The notes beneath the pieces are model-generated. The model ran no database searches and had not been told where the DNA came from. It worked only from the letters and a program-made list of their open reading frames with translations. Positions 37,801 to 47,500 of a stretch of 64,000 nt of DNA are shown here, in pieces (the stretch's first letter is position 1; each line of letters opens with the position of its first letter). The stretch comes from Vitis vinifera (taxonomy: Eukaryota > Streptophyta > Magnoliopsida > Vitales > Vitaceae), in the NCBI RefSeq assembly GCF_030704535.1, contig NC_081813.1, positions 2,264,501 through 2,328,500 on the forward strand, written 5' to 3'. The position numbers and the translations under genes were made by a program.

Positions 37801-40714
37801 GGTTCTCCAATTCCAACAAATCCTAGGGCCACTCTAATAATAATAACAATACTATTGATATCAATCTAATGAAACAAGGAGCACTATGCATATCAATTAA
37901 ACATGGGTATGGTATTTCTTGATTTATCAAATGATACATAGTGTAATAGAGTCAAAACAGGATACTCTAATTATAATAAAAAAGGAATAGATACCTCATA
38001 GACAGGTAGACTCATCAAAAGACCCTCTATCCTCTCATTTTCAATCCAATTTTTTATGTTCGTTATATGACAAGATTGTTAGAAATCTTTTATGTTTTCA
38101 ATATAATCACTCTTCTGATTTTGGAAAAAGTTTCTCTTGATCGATATAATGCTTCTTCTAAAACTCATCTCCACTCCACAATGGAGGATAGCTAATAGTT
38201 AGGGTTCAAAAAAGAAACTAAATAATCACTCAACACTCATGGGAGAAGCCTTGCCCACATCAAGCACTCATGCTTTTTTAACATTAACTTAGATCTAGTA
38301 ATCATTCACATTAAGACAGAAGCTCGTTGTTTTTTCTTTTGTTTCCCTACAATCGGAGCCATTAAGGTCTATCCATTTATGCACTCAACCCAACTTTGGA
38401 TCCATTTTATTCTCCTCCGAGAGTTCAAACAAGGTTTGGGAAGGAAGAGACAACCCTCCAATTTGTTTTAGTAAAAGATAAAGTCATGGATCTTACCACA
38501 GCTACCACTTGCTCTTCTTCAGGAAGATCCTCCATGAAAACAGGGCCCTTCTCCGGGGCCTTAACAATCTCATCTGCAGTTCCCATCATCATCAATTTTT
38601 GACCCTGAAAAAAATGAATATTGTACATCTTATTGAACAACAAATTCTACAAGCACAGGAAAAAAGAGAAGCAAATAAGCCGTAGATCATTCACCTCTTT
38701 TACTCCTAAGGTTGACCAATCTGCATCATCCTGTATTATCAAAAGAACACAGCTAAGAAATCTAACAGCCGCTCTTAACAAATGCAAACCACAGAACTCT
38801 TGAGCAGTGAGGTTTATCATTCACAAACTATATTCAATCAAGTAAGTTATGAATCAATTCTACTTTTCCATATCATACAGAACTATCCAATTACCTTAAG
38901 TAAACCACCTTTGACCATGATCTTCTGCCTTTCCGGCGGTACTCCTGTTAGATCAAACAACTGGCATTTAAAAACATATGGGGACTGGGTAGTGTCAATT
39001 TCCACAGCTGGAAAGAACTCTTTTTGCCACTTTACACTCACTGTGAAGAGAAATACAATGCAATTGTCAAAAACAGCAACTAGAAAAATAGGACGAATGA
39101 AATGCCAAACAAGAACTATGGAAATAAAAAGAAGGATTAGCCCATGCCTCAACCCAATCTAGGTGATATGCCTTAACATGAAATTAAAGAAACAATGGAT
39201 AAAAATAACAAAACCATGAAACCAGTTGCTTATTGATGCATTTTATTATCAATTAATTTTTTGTAGAGACCATACAGGTTGAATGCAAATTGAGATCAAG
39301 AGCATTTGAAATTATGGCACCTACTAAAATATAAAAACAGGAGCCCACAGCTATGACCCATGAACATGGACACAAGTGTCATACTGAGACAGGGACAATA
39401 CATATCCCAAACAATGCATTAAAAAACAATGACTGCTAACAACCCATGTCCACCTAGGCCCCGAGAAATCTGTAAATTTTATATGATTCACAAGATTATC
39501 AAAACAACAAACAGAAAAAGAAAACATAATACACATGCATGTTGAGTCCTAATTCAAAAATTAACTTAAAATCACCAAAGTTGGGCCTCTGGCATACAAT
39601 ACCAGGCCATGTCTGTAACCATCATTCATAAAAACACCATTCTACATGACTGCACTTAAATTCTTAATACAACCAAATTTAAGATATGTAAAGAAACAAA
39701 ACCACCCATTAAAATTGTCACAAACATTTCTTTGATAGGTAAATAGAGCTTGTATTAACAGTACACACAAAGTATACAATCAGAACGCCAAAAAAGCTAG
39801 GCAAAGAAGACAAAAAAACCTTTCCCCTAGCTAGACATATAAAATTGTCACACACATATGAGCCAATGTGTGATCTTTGAATTATAGAATCAAATTCCAA
39901 AAATCAAATGGTAAATTGTTATTCAAAAAATAACACAACCCATAGAATTCAAAATAGGAGAATGAACTCCAGTTGTCCAGAAACTGAAGATTGGTGAGCA
40001 AAGAAGATAAGAAAACAAGCTATAAGAAAAGTGACATTATTGAGGATGCTTGAATTAACTAATTGTTTATTGGGTGATGTCCAATATACTAAATCGATAA
40101 TAAAAAATGACATAACTCATAAAAATCTAGTTGAGTCAAGAAACCCAACTCTGGTTGTCCCTAAAATGAAGATTGGAGAAACAAGGCAATAAAAATGAAC
40201 TGAGAACTATGGCATTGACGAACGTGTCTGAATTAATTAACAGTAGAACATACGTGATTTTTAAGTCAAACACCAAAATCCCATAAACTGAATCGATAAT
40301 TGAAACTGAGCCAACTCGTAAATTCAAAGAACACCAAGAAACCCAGCTCCAATTGTCCCTGAATTGAAGATAGGCGAGCAAAAAATGGCAAGAAAACTAA
40401 CTCTAAGAACATTGACATTGAGAAGCATGTTGGGATTCAGCAATGGTTTGATTACATGCAACTTTTTGATCCAATTTCAAAACCCCATACACTAAATTAA
40501 TAATCCAAACTGACCCAACTCGAAAAAGTCAAAATAACCCAAGAAACCCAACTTAAATTGTCCCTAAATTGAAGATTTCCGAACAAGAAAACAGCAAAAG
40601 AAAAACGAACTACAAAAACAACGACATTGACGAGCATGTCGGGATTTATCAATGCTCGGCCGCATACGATTTTGGTAGTAAAATCAAAGGCTGGCTCCTC
40701 TCACCTGTAGGCAT
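19894..40714 (-). CDS. UBP6: Ubiquitin carboxyl-terminal hydrolase 6/7 (proteasome-bound deubiquitinase)
   Basis: Plant counterpart of yeast Ubp6/human USP14: it docks on the 26S proteasome and removes ubiquitin from substrates. The 18 exons, in order of translation, are 40705-40714, 38895-39040, 38695-38730, 38497-38604, 36481-36581, 36231-36357, 30211-30270, 30053-30120, 29880-29930, 26561-26669, 21918-22006, 21594-21663, 21291-21371, 21110-21193, 20972-21020, 20402-20521, 20255-20329 and 19894-19949. They sum to 1440 nt (479 aa), all phases agreeing. An N-terminal ubiquitin-like domain (about residues 1-75, [20 protein letters not shown]) precedes the USP domain. Catalytic Cys113 is in [10 protein letters not shown], His427 in [10 protein letters not shown], and the acidic third residue in [10 protein letters not shown] (about 443-445). 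Length matches Arabidopsis UBP6 (about 482). Introns 1, 6, 9 and 10 are greatly enlarged by retroelements. UBP6 versus UBP7 cannot be separated by eye. Confidence 0.95.
22878..24425 (-). mobile_element. 5'-truncated L1-type LINE (3' part), interrupted
   Basis: Read on the minus strand this runs from the segment [19 protein letters not shown] (about 24400-24330) through [13 protein letters not shown] (about 24020), then after a foreign block through [16 protein letters not shown] and [12 protein letters not shown] (zinc-binding RT-associated domain) to a 3' UTR ending CCTATCAAAAAAG plus poly-A at about 22878-22890. Several in-frame stops and shifts show it is dead. It lies in UBP6 intron 10, in the same orientation as the gene. 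A foreign Ty3/gypsy piece sits at about 23500-23870. No clear target duplication found. Confidence 0.8.
23500..23870 (-). mobile_element. Ty3/gypsy integrase fragment inside the LINE
   Basis: Minus-strand translation gives [14 protein letters not shown], then [20 protein letters not shown] (integrase core with the first catalytic Asp region), and after a frameshift [20 protein letters not shown]. This is the integrase core of a Ty3/gypsy polyprotein. LINE-like protein sequence resumes on both sides (…[11 protein letters not shown] before, [12 protein letters not shown] after), so only ~370 bp of gypsy DNA is embedded, with no LTR or other gypsy domain seen. Junctions are estimated to within a few tens of bases. 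Confidence 0.75.
24430..25100 (+). mobile_element. Short 5'-truncated LINE 3' end, opposite orientation
   Basis: Plus-strand frame 24449-24654 encodes [40 protein letters not shown] and [14 protein letters not shown], the C-x2-C...H-x4-C zinc-binding RT-associated domain of plant L1 elements. One or more stops follow, then [15 protein letters not shown], and a 3' UTR ending CTTATCTATAAAAAAAAA near 25097. It lies head to head with the minus-strand LINE on its left. Confidence 0.75.
27957..29858 (+). mobile_element. 5'-truncated L1 LINE in UBP6 intron 9, with target duplication
   Basis: An open 514-codon frame (27955-29499) covers the C-terminal half of a plant L1 reverse transcriptase: [20 protein letters not shown], the catalytic [10 protein letters not shown] motif, then the thumb and the zinc-binding domain ending [10 protein letters not shown]. 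Relative to the sister copy at 32437-34268, a TGA at 29497-29499 and a further stop near 29537 interrupt the last ~90 codons. The 3' UTR ends near 29850 without a long poly-A. A ~20-21-bp direct repeat (27936-27956, repeated at about 29856-29876) flanks the element, showing target-primed insertion. It is antisense to UBP6. Confidence 0.9.
31412..31430 (+). other. Canonical G-quadruplex motif
   Basis: Five G-triplets separated by single bases (GGGCGGGTGGGTGGGTGGG) are followed closely by a further G run at 31434-31442. It lies inside the old LINE in UBP6 intron 6, with the G-rich strand as the UBP6 template strand. Folding is predicted from pattern only. Confidence 0.7.
32437..34268 (-). mobile_element. 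Younger 5'-truncated L1 LINE nested in the old LINE
   Basis: The minus-strand frame 33133-34263 is open for 376 codons: [40 protein letters not shown], zinc-binding domain [29 protein letters not shown], ending EWVAFT. The 3' UTR continues to a poly-A tail (poly-T 32437-32447) after TTACTTATC. A 12-bp direct repeat, CTATTTAGATTT, flanks the element (32425-32436 and 34269-34280). It is close in sequence to the intron 9 copy at 27957. The 3' UTR is interrupted by the solo LTR at 32523-33085. Orientation is the same as UBP6. Confidence 0.9.
32523..33085 (+). mobile_element. Solo LTR nested in the younger LINE
   Basis: A 563-bp block starts TGTCACAGGATG and ends AAGTCCGTGACA, giving the TG...CA ends and short TGTCAC/GTGACA inverted termini of an LTR. 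A TATA box CCTATAAATAGG lies at about 32815-32827, in the right place for LTR transcription. LINE 3' UTR sequence resumes on both sides. The flanking 5-mers are CTAAG (32518-32522) and TAAAG (33086-33090), a target duplication with mismatches. No internal retroelement domain is present, so recombination to a solo LTR is the likely history. Copia versus gypsy cannot be told. Confidence 0.75.
34539..34714 (-). mobile_element. Full-length tRNA-derived SINE (Au-like)
   Basis: On the minus strand the element begins GGGGTAGCTCAGTTGG (A box, 34691-34702) and carries a B box GTTCGAGTC (34649-34657). It ends GGTTATCA plus a poly-A tail (poly-T at 34535-34551 on +). An 18-bp perfect direct repeat flanks it (34521-34538 and 34715-34732). 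Boxes, size (~176 bp) and TTATCA-An tail fit the Au family of plant SINEs from recall. It is inserted in the old LINE of UBP6 intron 6. Confidence 0.88.
35346..35760 (-). mobile_element. Decayed LINE fragment with RNase H remnant, minus strand
   Basis: Minus-strand translation around 35540-35620 gives [20 protein letters not shown], which resembles the start of the RNase H domain of plant LINEs (cf. LNFDGCSL in the neighbouring element). Stops and shifts are present. Its right border is not defined. It carries the short SINE stub at 35427-35513. Confidence 0.5.
35427..35513 (-). mobile_element. Very short 5'-truncated SINE with target duplication
   Basis: Between two copies of a 15-bp repeat GAGGACATCAAAGCT (35412-35426 and 35514-35528) lies an 87-bp insert. 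Read on the minus strand it contains a B-box-like GGTTCAATCTC and ends AACCTATCAAAAAAA with a poly-A tail. The A box is missing, so it is the 3' part of a SINE. Confidence 0.75.
37618..37860 (-). mobile_element. LINE 3'-UTR fragment
   Basis: A TTTTTTGATAG start on the plus strand followed by ACGTATATAGGAAGTATACA resembles, in reverse, the 3' ends of the minus-strand LINEs at 22878 and 46521. No coding sequence remains. It lies in UBP6 intron 4; borders are approximate. Confidence 0.55.
39728..39839 (-). mobile_element. 112-bp LINE 3'-end stub with target duplication
   Basis: The insert begins TTCTTTGATAGG on the plus strand and contains AAAGTATACAATCAG, the LINE 3'-UTR vocabulary seen elsewhere in the window. 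It is flanked by an 18-bp direct repeat with one mismatch (39710-39727, TAAAATTGTCACAAACAT, and 39840-39857). It lies in UBP6 intron 1. Confidence 0.7.
39960..40704 (-). repeat. Diverged ~200-bp tandem repeat in UBP6 intron 1
   Basis: The marker AACCCARCTYVARTTGTCC followed by TGAAGAT recurs at about 39964, 40141, 40339 and 40544, and a second marker GACATTGAsRAGCATGTyrG at about 40032, 40213, 40420 and 40622. Spacing is 177-207 bases. The rightmost unit runs up to the splice donor of exon 1 (GT at 40703-40704), so the array fills the transcription-start-proximal end of intron 1. No coding meaning is seen. Confidence 0.75.
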
Positions 40715-40830
40715 GGTTGAAAAGCTCGTGGATAGGAAGGATCCACACAGAGACAGAAGGATTCAGGTGTTGCTGTTTTAGCTTGCAGAGAGGGCAAAGT
40801 CGAAAGATGGTTCTGTGTTTTCGGGGCCTC

Positions 40831-40840
40831 CATATATACA
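40831..40840 (-). promoter_or_regulatory. Probable TATA box of UBP6
   Basis: TGTATATATG on the minus strand lies about 120 bases upstream of the UBP6 start codon (40714). Placement fits a start of transcription near 40800, which is inferred. Confidence 0.5.
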
Positions 40841-41065
40841 GAATCCACTGTATTGCATAGCTCTTAGGATCCAGTATGTGGACCCTACCCGAACCCGACC
40901 TTTATGACCCGGATCCGACTGAATCTGCCTTTTTAAGTTTTAAGTGAGTGTTAAAAAAATAACTTATATAATATACATCTTAGATAAAGTTTAAATGGAT
41001 TCCGGTCGGACTCGGATTAGAAAAATATTAATTCAAAAATAGAAGGAAGATTCGAGCTTTATTTA

Positions 41066-41171
41066 GAGTACGTTCGTGAGTTATTCTAATTTTTTTAATA
41101 CTCAAAAAATAAAATTTTCAAAGTATTAAACATGGTATAAATATTTTTTAAAATCACTGTTAAACACGCTC
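41066..41171. mobile_element. Small MITE, same family as 2093-2211
   Basis: The ends GAGTACGTTCGTGAGTTATT and AAATCACTGTTAAACACGCTC are inverted repeats matching the copy at 2093. The flanks are TTA and TTT, an imperfect duplication. A further related segment follows directly from about 41186. Confidence 0.55.
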
Positions 41172-42439
41172 TTTGAATGGATTTAGCGATATTCTAAAAA
41201 ATGTTTCTATCATTTTTAATACTTAAAAAATAAATTTTTTTAAGTATTATTAATATTATAAACACTTCCTAAAAGTATTATGAAACGTTCTCTTATAGTG
41301 TTTTTGGTAGTGATTTTATGAAGTGTTTTTATCATTTATAAAATATAAATTTCAAACAGTTATTTTTAAAAATAATTAAAATTTTATGTGTTATATAAGT
41401 ATTAGGCATTACATTAAACTATCTTTGGTATTACATTTGACGGGTAAGTACATGAAACTTTGATTATTTTTAGAGAAATACTATTTTGTAATTGTTTTTA
41501 CATGAATATATAAAAACTCATTTTAACATAACACAATCTATATCTTTTCAATCTCAAAAAATATTAAAATAATTTTTTAAAAAATCCTAATATTTTTTTT
41601 TTATTTAATAGGAATGAAAAAAAAAATCTACTTAAATTATTTTAAATTTTCCTATTTTCTTTTTATTGAAGTTGATTCCAGTGTAATCCAATTCTACATG
41701 ATGGTTTTGTATTAAAAGATCAAATTAAAATCAACAATAATTCAAAATAAAGTGGTTAATTAATTATTTTTTGCTCATAAAACATTTTTTTTTATCTTTT
41801 TATATTGAAAAGTGAAAAGATAATAATATTTTAAAAATATTTTTATCCTATTATATCCCATCTTAATTTTCCTTTACTAATTATCACAATTGTAATAATT
41901 CCTTTTGTATAAATTAAATTGGATGTAAATAATAATTTTTCAATGACACATTTTTTGCCCCTATACCCTAGATAGATTATAACTTTTAACAAAAAGCCAA
42001 CTCTCTAGTATAAATTAAATTATGTTATCATTACATAATAAATCATGTCATGTGATAATCTCATTTTCTGTAGTTGAAATAAAAAAAGGTAAATTGCAAT
42101 AATTGAGACAATACTTTTAGGAATATATATATATTTTTTTTGGCCTCAAACTCTCCAATTATTTGGAAATTAATCATATCCAACCCATAATTGTTGTGAA
42201 AAAAAAAATCATATTATGAAACGTTTTTTAAATGTTGGAAAAAAAAATTGTTTTTAGAGTCACTCAAAAATTTTGAGGGTATTTTGAATATTATATCTCT
42301 ACCGAGTCTCATGCTTCATGATTATTGTAGGCCTTATCCTAGTTGTTTCAAGTGTGGGGTATTAGTCGGGAATTATCCCATGTGGAGTATGGGTTGAGGA
42401 AATAATTTAAGTGCAAGACATCACTCGAGAGTAGACTAA

Positions 42440-42569
42440 GAGTTTGTTTGGTGATGGTTCTATAAAGTATTTTTAACCCCAATAACATTTCAAAATAACT
42501 TGTTTTGATAAAATTTTCAAATTATAGATGTGTTAAAAACGATTTTTAAAATCATTATCAAACCGATTG
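42440..42569. mobile_element. Small MITE, same family as 2093-2211
   Basis: The left end GAGTTTGTTTGGTGATGGTT and the right end AAAATCATTATCAAACCGAT are inverted repeats, with TAA at both flanks. The interior shares the ...AAAATTTTCAAA... vocabulary of the family. Confidence 0.55.
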
Positions 42570-44558
42570 TAAGTGTAAAATATCACTTAGATGGTTGTTG
42601 TAAATGCAAGGAATCGTAACATCGTCGTCGTGAATTTAGGAATTTTCATATAATTTAAATTAAAAAAAAAACAATGAGATATTTTATCCATATAACCGCC
42701 CGATATATTTTATCCTTTGATTTCTTCCCTCGTAATTCTCCATTCTCATTATCATGAATGAAAAAGACGAACCAGAGAGAAAGGGAATCGGGTTTTTTCT
42801 CAAGATTGATCTTTCAAGGTAAGCATTTAGCCTATAGATTTAGTATTTCAGTTCTACAACCTTGAATCTTTTAGGTAGTCTCTTAAAAATATTGAAACTG
42901 TTCTCATGCCCTGGAAGGCATGGTTTACTGGGATGAATATGGGCAAGTCAATGCCACTGAACTCAAGACTGTCACTACAAGGCAGTGTTGGTTTCATAAG
43001 TGCAGGGCATTGGGTTGGGTATTGAATCCGGATCAGGTGTTCAAACTCAAGTTCAGTCACCATTGATGGCCAGAGATGAGGGCACCAAGAAATCAATGGA
43101 TGTTAGGCAGAAAATATGAATAATAAAAATAAAATAATTTATTTTTGGGACAAAGTTGGAAGCTCCACAAGTTTTTTTTTTAATTAATGCATATAATTTT
43201 AAATTTTAGGATTTTTGAGTTAATACTCAAATTTACTTATAATTTTTTTTTGGTTGTAATGTTTGATGTATTTTTTTAGTTTTGGATTTGTTAGTTAATG
43301 ACATCCATGTCTTGGGACTCGAGAGTTTTATGTGTGAAATAATCGTGGTGCCCTTGGCCTCTCTTTTATTTGTTTGCTTCTCCTTTATTTGTTTGCGATT
43401 ATAGGCTTATACGCTTATTGTAAAATTACTTTTAATTTTCTAAAACCTAAAACAATAAGGATTTATTTGGTAATTATTTTCGAAAACAATTATAAAAATA
43501 GTTTTTAAAAATTATTCTCTAATTTTTGTAGAAAAAAAGTATGTTTAAAAACTTAAAATATTTTTAATATGTTTTACAAATATTTTTTATGTCTAATATT
43601 TTATTTTTAATCATGTTTATATAATTGTTTTTTAAAACAACCATAAAAAACCAATTAAAATATATTATCTGTTGTATTTTTTATTTTTAATAATAAAAAA
43701 TAAAAAATAGTTTTTTTATTATCAAACATATTTTTATGTTATTTTTTATTACGAAGAACAAAAAATTGTTATAAAAAAATAATTCTCAAACAAACTCTAA
43801 AATTTTTTTAAACAGTTTGTAGAAGCCATTATATTTTTAAAGCAAGGGTCTATTTGGTAATATTTAAAAAAAAAAACACTTTTAACTTTAAAAATGTTTT
43901 TAAAAGAAAAAAAAGATGTTTGAGAAAAAAATATGAAATACATTTTAAAATAAAAAAATATTTTATAATATTAAAAAATTTATTTATAGTATTTATGAAA
44001 AAAAAACCATCATAGATGATTCTTTTAAAAATCCAAAGAAAACACTTTTATTAAAAAACGCTTCAAGTAAAAACACCATGAAATATACTTAAATTTCGTA
44101 TTTTATAAAAAAGTTAATATTATTTTTTATTTTTTGAAAATACAAATTTTTTTAAAAAACTTTTACTTCCCTTATTATTATTTTTACCCACAAAAATTTT
44201 CACAAGATAAATTCAGTATTTCAGGTGTATTTTAAAGATTGAATTAAAATTAAAATTTGCTCAAAAAATTTCTAAATTTGTTTTTCTGAGGTTATATTTT
44301 GCTTTTTTATTATTATTCCAAAATTTGATACTGAGAAACCCCATTTCTAATATATATTTTTTTAAATTTCTTATATGGTTTAGTTTTTATTTTTTCCCAA
44401 GGAATATGCAAACAAGAATTTTCCTACATTTCCCAAATTTTCCAGGAAAAGAAAATTCAGGAGGAGAAGAAACCCACTTGTATTCTTCGTTTTCTCTCCT
44501 GGTATCTACTGGTTCGATTCTCTTCCTCTCTCCAACGGACCTGACCCCAACCCCACCA

Positions 44559-47500
44559 ATGTACGGAGGCCCTGCCAAACTCGGCCGTGGCGGCAGCGCC
44601 GTCGGCGGTCGTGGCGGCGGCAAGCGTGGCATCCACTCTTCATTTCCTCCTCCGCCGCCTCACCGTCCTTCCGTCCCCGCCAGCCGCCTATCGGTCGGAG
44701 GAGCCGGTGGAGCTGGTCCTCGCAACCGTGCCACCAACTCTGGGGCCACCACGCCGGCGCACCTGCCGGCGTCGGAGGAGACCTTCAGTCTAGTTACCGG
44801 AAACCCTCTCGCATTCGCTATGATAATCCGCCTCGCGCCGGACCTCGTTGACGAGATCAAGCGCGTGGAGGCACAGGGAGGTACTGCGCGGATCAAATTC
44901 GATTCTAATGCGAATAATCCGTCTGGAAACGTGAGTTTCTTGGGTTTTCTTCAATTGGGCGTAGTTCGATTTATTGTACTTAGGTTCTTTTTTGAGGTCG
45001 GTTGAGCAATTGTGTTGAATTTGTAGTGACTTCGTGTCTTGAATTACTTGTTTTTGTGCAATTCTGATGATGGGTTTGTTGTTTTTTGGGGAATTGGGGT
45101 GATTTAGGACTTCCCGGGTGCTTAATTGTTCCAAAATTTGATCGTTCAGATCATTATTGTTTCTGGGGGCTTCTGGCTTTTGTTTACAGTCTTTAGTTCT
45201 TCACTTCTTTTTGTTGTTTTTTTTTTTCAAAAATTTTATGATTTAGATTGAACTGACATCTGAGGTATGAGATTTTTATTTAATTTCACTTTATTGGGTA
45301 ATTATGATCATAATTAAGAATGATAGAGTTTGGAATATAGTTGGAGACTATACTAGTAAGCTTATCTTAGGAGCAGCAGTTGAGGATTTGAAACTATACA
45401 GACATAACTCGTTTAGCAGAAGGAGGAGAGTGAACATGCATAGGGAGGGTGCAAATCACTTAAGAGAATATAGAGATGAGAGGCCAAGAAGTTTGCTGAA
45501 AATGAAGTTTTGATGTATTAAATAACAATTACAGGAAATGGTAGTAAAGGTTCATCCAAATGGGAAGCTGGTTTCGATATGGTTTCTTGATGCTTTATAG
45601 AATATTTGTTGTTTACAAGGCACATTTTAAAATTTCCAAAGTAAGCGGGCTTATCCTTGCTTAGCAAAGCCATTTTAACGACTGTGTGGGACTGGCTACA
45701 GGAATCCTTCTTTGGCATTTTGCTCTCTCTGGAGCAGATTTTATAGTAAATCACCTCCTGACATGTCACCAACTGAATTAACGTTGGTTTCTTGGCTGTT
45801 CCAGTAGCCCCTTCAGCCACCTCTAACCTGTGAACTATGTGACTCCTTGTGGCTGAAGTTGCTAATTTTTGTTACTAAATTTGCTCAAATAATCCAAAAA
45901 CTAATATTGTTATTTGAAGATGACATTAAATAGGGAAACAAATCAAGAAACAGAGATGTTGGTTCAACATTGGATTTAAAATGGTCAATACTCGTAGTTT
46001 CCTCAACATAATTGGTTGGTGTATAAATGTGCAAATATGCTGAATAGTTGAATTTTGATTGGAAGGATTGCTCCATACATTGTACAAATTACTTCCTTGT
46101 TTGTTTGAAATGCCGACAATTTATGGTCTACCACCACATGCTTTTGGCATAGTTCTATATGCTGAATTATACATTCTTCATTTGATTTTATATGCCCAAT
46201 GGGATGCTTTGTGCTTCCTTGAAGAATATATTACATATGCGATATTGTTCAATGCCACTGTCATTCCCTCCTACTGACATGGTGCTATCCTCTTCCTCTT
46301 TCTTCTCCCAACTGCAAGTATAAAAGGAAAAATAGGTGCTAGTGAAATTTGTCATCTTGATTACTTATTGGGAATTTTGGGGTTTCTTAATATTTCAAGG
46401 GAGCTTATGCTTTCCCTTGAATATACCATTGTTTTCCGTACATAAATGGAACAATCTTTTCCTTGTCAATGTTTATTCATTTGCTGTAGTGATTAATTCT
46501 CAAGCTTCATCATAAGTTGTTGTTGTTGTTTATTTTATTTTATTTTTATTTTACCGGATAGGTAAAGAAAAGACGTATATAAAGAAAAGAGGAAACACAA
46601 AAAACAGTGCCCTCAAAGTATACAAGAAGTATACAGTAAAGGCCTCAAAGCTCAGCCCAAAAGGGGAGGAAAAGAAGCAAAAAATATTACCTGTCCTTAC
46701 TCAGAGCCTAATCAATCAATGAAGCTAACAAGAGAAATAGGGCTTGTGTTTATAGACACCCTAGACCAAGACCACAGATTACATACAAAAGGATTTTTCA
46801 ATCGTTGAATCGATAGCTTCTCATTGTCAAATGCTAACATGTTCCTTTCCTTCCACACTGTCCAAAATATACATAAAAGGGGTTATTTGCTAAGTCTTTT
46901 TACGAGCTTTACCCACAAATGACCCATGTCACTCAAGAAGAGTTTCCTTCATTGAACAAGAGAGAACCCAAGACACACCCAATAGGGAGAAAAGAAGATT
47001 CCAAAGAATCTGAGCCTTTGCATAGTGAAAAAGAAGGTGATCAACCGTCTCTACTTCAAAGAGGCAAAGGAAACACCTATTTTCCAAATAGTGCCCCCTC
47101 TTTTAAAGTTGGTCCGGAGTTAAGACTTTCCCCCAAGATGTCTCCCAAGCGAAGAAAGCCACCTTAGGTGGTGCGCTCAATCTCCAAATGCTCCCACAAG
47201 GAAGCAAAAAAGAATCTCCAGGCTCCAAAATAGAGTAGAGAGAATTGACCGAAAAGGTCCCACACCTCACAACCGTCCAAATCACTCTATCATCCACATC
47301 CCTCTGAACCCTAATTGCTTGAATCTTTTGCAGAAAACGCTCCACCAAATCTAACTCCCAATCATTAAAGGCCCTAGAGAAAAGAGGGGTCCATCCACCC
47401 TCTTCACCTTCAGGGTTCCAAACATCCGCCACCCAAGTTTCCTTAGTCAAAGAAAGGGTAATAAGGAAGGGAAGGACACACATAGTGGCTCATCTCCACA

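Larger units (their letters stand above)
40850..44460. other. Divergent intergenic region between UBP6 and the ELL-like gene
   Basis: AT-rich DNA with several MITE copies: 41066-41171 (GAGTACGTTCGTGAGTTATT / AAATCACTGTTAAACACGCTC), a related one from about 41186, 42440-42569 and a large AT-rich block 43455-43800. A less AT-rich patch at 42720-43110 with a splice-donor-like CAAGGTAAGC (42817) is unexplained. Otherwise no gene seen. Confidence 0.55.

Noticed and set aside
42854..43096. 80-codon minus-strand frame
   Set aside because: No family resemblance and no splice context; kept only as an unexplained composition patch.
44325..44558. In-frame upstream extension of the ELL-like first exon
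   Set aside because: The extension is AT-rich, hydrophobic and unlike the following Gly/Pro-rich coding sequence; MYGGPAK at 44559 follows a normal pyrimidine-rich leader.
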